Both the position numbers and the translations under genes were made by a program. From assembly GCA_021371965.1 (NCBI GenBank), contig JAJFVE010000033.1:1-18206 (forward strand): a stretch of 18,206 bases of DNA, in the 5' to 3' direction. The DNA is from Planctomycetaceae bacterium. Its GTDB lineage: Bacteria > Planctomycetota > Phycisphaerae > SM23-33. Shown here piece by piece: positions 13,840 to 18,206 of the stretch; position 1 is the stretch's first letter, and every line of letters begins with the position of its first letter. The notes below the pieces were generated by a model, which saw only the letters and a list, made by a program, of their open reading frames with translations, searched no databases and was not told where the DNA came from.

Positions 13840-14952
13840 TCAAAAGCGGCCGTTGGCGGCCATCCAGTCGCGGACGGCCTCGAACCGTTCCAGCGGCGTG
13901 GGCAGGCCGTCCACCCCCAACCAGAGGACCATGTTGGCTTTGCGCAGACGCGGGGTGTAAGTGCGGTCGAGCTCGCGCCAGATTTCGTCGCGCGTTGCGC
14001 CGGGTTTCTGGAATACATTGGGATTGAAGATGGCCCCAAGCAGCACCATGTCTTCGCCGGCCACATCCAGTATGTGCTCGAAGGGTGCGTCGCCAACGGT
14101 TGGAGGCGTGGCCGCGTTGATCCCGTCCAGACCCGTCTGCAAGATCAGGGGCAACAGGTTCCTCAGCAATCCGCACATGTGCAGGATCACCTTCTTGCCC
14201 CCCGCGTGCATCACGCTTACCAGGTCTCGGATCTGCGGCAGCGAGTATCGCTCGTAAATATCCGGACTCGTGAGGGTGCTGGATGTGTTCTCGACGGGGC
14301 AGACGGCTTCGACGGGCATGCGCCGGGCGACAATGGCGTACTCGGCCATGCGGACTGCGTGCATGGCATCGAGCAGTTGCTGCAAATCGCCGCGGCGGTC
14401 GGCCAGCAGGTAGTAGAAGTTCTCCAGTCCGATGTCTATCTCGATGAGCTGCTGGACGGGAGAAGGCTCCAGCGTGAGCATGTACATTCCGTCATCGCCC
14501 ACAGCCGCGATGGCTCGCTGGGCCGAGGCCTCGGGTTCCTCGCCGGCGACTTCCTCGACATGCGTGGCGCGCCAGAGGTTCAGCGCAACGGCCAAATCGG
14601 CGGCGTCGGCAATGGGATACTTGACCGGATGCCCGCCGCGCCACGCCGACTCGAGCGTTCCCCAGCGCGTGACGGTGCGGGCGCGCCACGTGCCGTCGGC
14701 ATCGCAGACCGACTCGATCGCGGCGGGCGTCACGCGCCGGAAAGGCATCGCTGCGCACTGCCGGGCCGCCAGGGCGGAATTCCCAAACTGCAGAATATCG
14801 CAGCCGATGTTGCGATAGAAATCCAGCACCGGACAGGACCGCAGCGGCTCGGGCATCAACGAGCGACTGGCGTCGTCCGCCAGCGTCGTCCACGACAGCC
14901 GGTCGACGGGCTTCTTGTTCAGGATGTTGGCGATGCGTTGCCGGCCGTTCAT
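13840..14952 (-). CDS. UroD-like HxCG protein, third full copy
   Basis: The protein has 370 residues. MNGRQRIANILNKKPVDRLSW is a standard UroD-like start, and GGAG about seven bases before the ATG supports it. Further elements are FYRNIGCDILQFGN, VENTSSTLTSPDIYERYSLPQIRDLVSVMHAGGKKVILHMCGLLRNLLPLI (H-M-C-G), GLDGINAATPPTVGD and MVLLGAIFNPNVFQKPG. The end (LWLGVDGLPTPLERFEAVRDWM) is shortened and carries neither Cys nor His at the usual late ligand site. The MHAGGKKVILHMCG pattern is close to that of methylcobamide-type enzymes. Cytoplasmic; substrate unknown. It is the first of two minus-strand UroD-like genes, and tsaB diverges from it. Confidence 0.87.
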   Translation of the reverse strand: MNGRQRIANILNKKPVDRLSWTTLADDASRSLMPEPLRSCPVLDFYRNIGCDILQFGNSALAARQCAAMPFRRVTPAAIESVCDADGTWRARTVTRWGTLESAWRGGHPVKYPIADAADLAVALNLWRATHVEEVAGEEPEASAQRAIAAVGDDGMYMLTLEPSPVQQLIEIDIGLENFYYLLADRRGDLQQLLDAMHAVRMAEYAIVARRMPVEAVCPVENTSSTLTSPDIYERYSLPQIRDLVSVMHAGGKKVILHMCGLLRNLLPLILQTGLDGINAATPPTVGDAPFEHILDVAGEDMVLLGAIFNPNVFQKPGATRDEIWRELDRTYTPRLRKANMVLWLGVDGLPTPLERFEAVRDWMAANGRF

Positions 14953-15121
14953 GTCTGCTCCGCTGGCCCAATCATAACTGCGTCATCGGCGCCAAGGGTA
15001 GCAATTGCGGCTTAGTTCGCCAGGGCAACAACGCCGCCGCGAGCCGACTCTGTCGCAGGTCGGGTTGGGCCGGAGAGGCGCGCTTCTGCGTTTTCTTTGC
15101 CGCGGGCCGTCCGCCGTCCGA

Positions 15122-15127
15122 TAGAAT
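15122..15127 (+). promoter_or_regulatory. Possible -10 box for tsaB
   Basis: TAGAAT lies ten bases before the tsaB ATG, implying a leader of only a few bases. The upstream TTTGCC/TTGCCG is 19-20 bases away, longer than ideal. Confidence 0.35.
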
Positions 15128-15137
15128 CACACGCACG

Positions 15138-15845
15138 ATGAGCAGCGAGATATCCATCGCGATCGAGACGTCGTGCCGCAGCGGGGGCTTGGCACTGGGA
15201 CGGGGCGATGCGCTGGTTGCGGCCGAGGCGTTCGAGGCCTCGGGGCGCCATGCCACGGTGCTGGTGTCGCGGCTCAAGGCGCTGCTGGAATCGCACGGCC
15301 TGGCGCCGGCGCAGGTGCAGCACGCGTATGTCTCGGCCGGGCCGGGCAGCTTCACCGGTCTGCGCGTGGGGATCACGGTGGCCCGAACGATGGCCCAGGC
15401 CGTGCCCGCGCTGAAATGCGTCGCCGTCCCAACGGCCCTGGCGGTGGCCGAGAACCTGGCCGGCGCGAGCTGGGAACATCTGGCGGTCATCACCGATGCG
15501 CAGCAGGGGCTCATCCACGCGACGGTCCTCCAGCGACACGGCGATCAGGTCATGCTCAGCGGTCCGGCGTTTGTCGGAACACCGGCGGACTTTCTCGCCC
15601 AGGCCCCGCGGCCTCTGCTGCTGGCCGGCGAGGGGTTGCTCTTTGCGGACCTGACGGGCCGCGGCGACGAGCTGGCGCCGAAGGAGACGTATCTGCCCAC
15701 GGCCGCCGGTGTCTGGGCGGTCGGGCGGCGGATGGCGGCCGCGGGCGAGTTCGTCGACTACCAGCACCTGCTGCCGATCTACTCGCGAAAACCCACCGCC
15801 GAGCAAGTCTGGCAGGACAAGCAGGGTGGCCAGGCCGTAAAATAA
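15138..15845 (+). CDS. tsaB: tRNA threonylcarbamoyladenosine biosynthesis protein TsaB
   Basis: The product is 235 residues, the normal length for TsaB (YeaZ). IAIETSCRSGGLAL is the degenerate ASKHA phosphate-1 segment, GRHATVLVSRLKALLES the following helix, and GPGSFTGLRVGITVARTMAQA (from Gly68) the family hallmark. The C-terminal PIYSRKPTAEQVW matches the usual P-x-Y-x-R-x-P-x-A-E ending. TsaB is the non-catalytic partner of TsaD in the complex that makes t6A37 in ANN-decoding tRNAs; it acts in the cytoplasm. tsaD and tsaE are not in the window. It diverges from a UroD-like gene and is followed by a strong hairpin before the ACT gene. Confidence 0.95.
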   Translation: MSSEISIAIETSCRSGGLALGRGDALVAAEAFEASGRHATVLVSRLKALLESHGLAPAQVQHAYVSAGPGSFTGLRVGITVARTMAQAVPALKCVAVPTALAVAENLAGASWEHLAVITDAQQGLIHATVLQRHGDQVMLSGPAFVGTPADFLAQAPRPLLLAGEGLLFADLTGRGDELAPKETYLPTAAGVWAVGRRMAAAGEFVDYQHLLPIYSRKPTAEQVWQDKQGGQAVK

Positions 15846-15852
15846 CGGTAGC

Positions 15853-15911
15853 GGATGGTTGGATGACTGGATGGATGCGTGGGTGGGCGGGGCCTAATCA
15901 TCCAACCATCC
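15853..15911 (+). terminator. Long inverted repeat between tsaB and the ACT gene
   Basis: GGATGGTTGGATGA (15853-15866) and TCATCCAACCATCC (15898-15911) are perfect 14-base inverted repeats. The 31-base interior also contains GGATG units, so several registers can pair. It starts 8 bases after the tsaB stop and ends 26 bases before the ACT gene. No T-run follows. It could be a Rho-type or processing hairpin, an attenuator, or a small repeat element. Confidence 0.55.
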
Positions 15912-15937
15912 AATCATCCGTGACGAAAGGAACGATC

Positions 15938-16393
15938 ATGCACATGCAAACGCAGTTCTCGGTATTCCTGGTGAACAAGCCGGGCGTTCTGGCGCAGGTG
16001 ACGGCGGCGCTGGCAAAGGCCAAGGTCAACATCATGGCCTTGACGCTGGTGGACTCGATGGAGCACGGCGTGCTGCGGGTGGTCTGCCACGACGCCGCGG
16101 CCGCACGGACGGTGCTGGGCAAGGCCCATGATCGCTGGACGGAGACGGATGTGCTGGTGATGGAGCTGGAGAACCGCCCGGGCAGTTTCTCGCACGTGGC
16201 CGAGCGGCTGGCAGAAGAGCACATCAACATTTCCTACGCGTACTCGACCGGCGGGGCCCAGGGCGGCAAGACGACGGCCGTCTTCAAGGTCGCCGACATG
16301 AAAAAGGCCGCGGCGATCATGGAAGAGATGGAACGCACCGGACGCAAGGAACCGCGCGCGCCGAAGGCGCCGCGCCCACGCAAGACGAAGTAA
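15938..16393 (+). CDS. Tandem ACT-domain protein
   Basis: The protein has 151 residues. FSVFLVNKPGVLAQVTAALAKAKVNIMALTLVDS is the first ACT beta-alpha-beta unit (about 7-70), and VLVMELENRPGSFSHVAERLAEEHINISYAYST the second (about 75-135). Both carry the N/R-x-P-G ligand loop. The last 15 residues are basic and Pro/Ala-rich (RKEPRAPKAPRPRKTK), a tail not usual in the family. Stand-alone double-ACT proteins bind small ligands, typically amino acids, and act as regulators; no catalytic domain is present. AAAGGA a few bases before the ATG supports this start. Neighbours are tsaB and nadE, which do not suggest a ligand. Confidence 0.85.
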   Translation: MHMQTQFSVFLVNKPGVLAQVTAALAKAKVNIMALTLVDSMEHGVLRVVCHDAAAARTVLGKAHDRWTETDVLVMELENRPGSFSHVAERLAEEHINISYAYSTGGAQGGKTTAVFKVADMKKAAAIMEEMERTGRKEPRAPKAPRPRKTK

Positions 16394-16429
16394 AGCAGTG
16401 GTGAGTTGTGTGTTGTGAGTGGCGAGTGG

Positions 16430-16464
16430 GTGCCACGCACAACTCTGTTGTGCGTGTCCCTGAC
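16430..16464. repeat. CACGCACAAC palindromic repeat, copy 2
   Basis: CACGCACAAC (16434-16443) and GTTGTGCGTG (16447-16456) form a perfect 10-bp stem with a TCT loop, flanked by GTGC and TCCCTGA exactly as in the copy at 13639-13673. It is preceded by a GT-rich stretch with repeated GTGAGT-like words (16401-16430). It lies 40 bases after the ACT gene stop and could also serve as a terminator. Confidence 0.8.
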
Positions 16465-16622
16465 CTTGGGCTCGGAGCCTGGCGCAGGGTGGCATGGCAA
16501 CATGCGTTTTTTTGCGGGTCGCCATGAAGGACCTTGCGCTAGCGCGAGTTCAGGGAGCATGGGCCCAACGTCCGTGCGAGTTTGGGCGTGAAAAACTGCG
16601 GCAAAACGCGCACAATGAACGC

Positions 16623-18206
16623 GTGAAGATCGCGCTGGCTCAATTTAACCCCATCGTCGGCGACATCGTCGGCAACCTCGAGCGCTCGCGGAACGTGATC
16701 GCGAAGGCTGCGGCCGCCGGGGCGCGCCTGGTCGTCTTCGGCGAGCTGTCGATCGTCGGCTATCCGCCGCGCGACCTGCTGCGCAAGGAACGCTTCGTAG
16801 CCGACAGCGAAGCGGCCGCGGCAAGCCTGGCCCGCACGTGCACGCAGACGGCCGCGCTGGTGGGTTTCGTGCGGCGCAACCCCGCCGCCACCGGCAGGCC
16901 TCTGCAGAACTGCGCGGCGCTGCTGTCGGAAGGCAAGGTGCAGCACGTCTACGCCAAGGCCCTGCTGCCGACATACGACGTGTTCGACGAAACGCGCTAC
17001 TTCGAGCCCGGGCCCGACCACCCGTGCCTGGAGATCGCTGGCGGGCGCCTGGGCCTGAGCATCTGCGAGGACCTGTGGGACTCCGCCTCCCTCGGCCGCG
17101 CGCTTTACGAGCGCGACCCCATCGCCCAATTTCGCTCGTGCGGGGCGGACATCATCATCAATATGGCCGCCAGCCCGTACCAGATGGGCAAACCGCGCCT
17201 GCGCGAGGAGCTGTTCGCCCGCCGGGCGGCAGCGGCGAAAGCGGCGATCGTCTACGTCAACCAGGTCGGCGGCAATGACGAGCTTGTCTTCGACGGCGGC
17301 AGTGCGGTCATCGCGGCCGATGGTTCGGTCGTCGCCCGCGCGAAAAGTTTTGAGGAAGATCTGCTGATCGTCGAGACGGCCGACCTGGGCGCCTCGCGTC
17401 GCGAGACGCCCGCCGAGGACATCGACAGCCTTTGGAGCGCCCTGAAGCTCGGGCTGCGCGACTACGTTCGCAAGTGCGGATTCTCCAGCGTCGTGCTGGG
17501 GCTCTCGGGCGGGATCGACTCGGCTCTGGTCGCCGCCATGGGCGCCGAGGCGCTGGGGCCCGACAACGTCCACGCCCTGGCCATGCCCAGCCGCTATTCC
17601 AGCGACCACAGCCTCGCCGACGCCCAGGCCCTGGCGCGGACGCTGGGCATTCACTATCGCGTGCTGCCCATCGAGGGCGTTCACGCGGCGTACGAACAGG
17701 CCCTGGGCGAAGCGCTGGCCGGCGGGTGGGAAGAGATCGCTTACGAGAACGTGCAGGCCCGCATTCGCGGGGCGATGGTGATGGCCGCCAGCAACGCTCG
17801 CGGGCACATGGCCCTGGCGACGGGCAACAAGTCCGAGCTCTCGGTGGGCTACTGCACGCTCTACGGCGACATGTGCGGCGGTCTGGCGCCCATCGGCGAC
17901 GTGCTCAAGACGCAGATCTACACGCTGGCACGGCGGATCAACGCCCGCGCCGGGCGCGAGGTCATTCCCCAGAGCACCATCGACAAGGCCCCGTCGGCCG
18001 AGCTCAAGCCCAACCAGACCGACCAGGACAAGCTGCCCCCCTACGACCTGCTCGACGCGATCCTGCAGCGCTATATCGAGGGCGAGAAGACCGCCCTGCA
18101 GATGATCGACGAAGGCTTCGACGCCCAGACCGTCCACCGCGTGGTGGCCATGGTCGACAGCGCCGAACACAAACGCCGCCAGGCCGCCCCCGTGCTCAAG
18201 GTCACG
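16623..18206 (+). CDS. nadE: Glutamine-dependent NAD+ synthetase (3' truncated by window edge)
   Basis: The frame is open from GTG 16623 to the window end (528 residues; the family is usually about 540-560, so little is missing). VKIALAQFNPIVGDIVGNLERS is the canonical N-terminus; the nearby ATG at 16615 is in another frame and meets a stop at once. The N-terminal nitrilase-type glutaminase domain has the catalytic triad Glu41 (FGELSIVGYPPRDLL), Lys112 (YAKALLPTYDVFDETRYF) and Cys148 (SICEDLWD). The C-terminal synthetase domain has the ATP-pyrophosphatase P-loop SGGIDS (295-300), ATGNKSELSVGYCTLYGDMCGG and PIGDVLKTQIYTLAR. The enzyme converts deamido-NAD+ to NAD+ with ATP and glutamine-derived ammonia, in the cytoplasm. 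All catalytic residues are present. Confidence 0.95.
   Translation, partial: MKIALAQFNPIVGDIVGNLERSRNVIAKAAAAGARLVVFGELSIVGYPPRDLLRKERFVADSEAAAASLARTCTQTAALVGFVRRNPAATGRPLQNCAALLSEGKVQHVYAKALLPTYDVFDETRYFEPGPDHPCLEIAGGRLGLSICEDLWDSASLGRALYERDPIAQFRSCGADIIINMAASPYQMGKPRLREELFARRAAAAKAAIVYVNQVGGNDELVFDGGSAVIAADGSVVARAKSFEEDLLIVETADLGASRRETPAEDIDSLWSALKLGLRDYVRKCGFSSVVLGLSGGIDSALVAAMGAEALGPDNVHALAMPSRYSSDHSLADAQALARTLGIHYRVLPIEGVHAAYEQALGEALAGGWEEIAYENVQARIRGAMVMAASNARGHMALATGNKSELSVGYCTLYGDMCGGLAPIGDVLKTQIYTLARRINARAGREVIPQSTIDKAPSAELKPNQTDQDKLPPYDLLDAILQRYIEGEKTALQMIDEGFDAQTVHRVVAMVDSAEHKRRQAAPVLKVT

Noticed and set aside
12408..15015. Two long plus-strand frames opposite the minus-strand UroD-like genes
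   Set aside because: They mirror the codon positions of the real genes, carry no recognisable domain and cross the palindromic repeat at 13639.
16539..18170. A 543-codon open frame on the minus strand across nadE
   Set aside because: It is antisense to a clear NAD+ synthetase with all catalytic motifs. Its translation is rich in His, Arg, Val and Gly, typical of the antisense frame of a GC-rich gene, and shows no domain.

Overview
The window is GC-rich bacterial chromosome with strong G/C preference at third codon positions. The gene content suggests a planctomycete, perhaps of the Phycisphaerae side: a prepilin-like protein with the C-terminal H-X9-DG motif, several UroD-like HxCG proteins in one stretch, a BlaI/M56 pair without a beta-lactamase, a GH29-like protein and secreted HEAT proteins. 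The phylum is inferred from family distribution; there is no rRNA or other marker here. No tRNA, rRNA, CRISPR array, transposase or integrase was recognised.

Layout. 2-412: 3' end of a UroD-like gene. 575-1339: creatininase-family amidohydrolase. 1655-3723: BlaI-type repressor and M56 metallopeptidase sensor, overlapping by ATGA, behind a promoter that sits on a long palindrome. 3981-5897: signal-anchored HEAT-repeat protein and prepilin-like protein, 18 bases apart. 6016-6819: SAM-dependent methyltransferase. 7961-6993 (minus): GH29-like protein. 8118-10301: large secreted protein with an N-terminal DUF2225-like zinc domain and alpha-helical repeats. 11188-10427 (minus): four-helix membrane protein. 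11352-14952: three more UroD-like genes (one plus, two minus). 15138-15845: tsaB. 15938-16393: tandem ACT protein. 16623 to the end: glutamine-dependent NAD+ synthetase (nadE), lacking only its extreme C-terminus.

How the parts fit. The BlaI/M56 pair looks like a proteolytic signal-transduction switch with its own operator, but the sensor has a Pro/Ala-rich linker and a small extracytoplasmic domain instead of a penicillin-binding domain, so its signal is unknown. The four UroD-like proteins share the HxCG motif of cobamide:thiol methyltransferases (MtaA/MtbA/CmuA type) rather than the UroD substrate signature, which points to methyl transfer or demethylation, not heme synthesis. tsaB and nadE are housekeeping genes at the right end.

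The main non-coding signal is a module seen twice, before blaI (about 1357-1577) and before the HEAT/prepilin pair (about 3754-3920). Each has a CACGAATG-type repeat, a -35/-10 promoter with a shared core (CGGTT[C/T]GTAGA[T/A]TAT), and then a perfect 8-bp hairpin whose arms differ in sequence but keep pairing. This suggests a duplicated regulatory region or a structured leader RNA. A third copy of the repeat precedes the creatininase gene. A second palindromic repeat (CACGCACAAC stem) occurs near 13643 and 16434.
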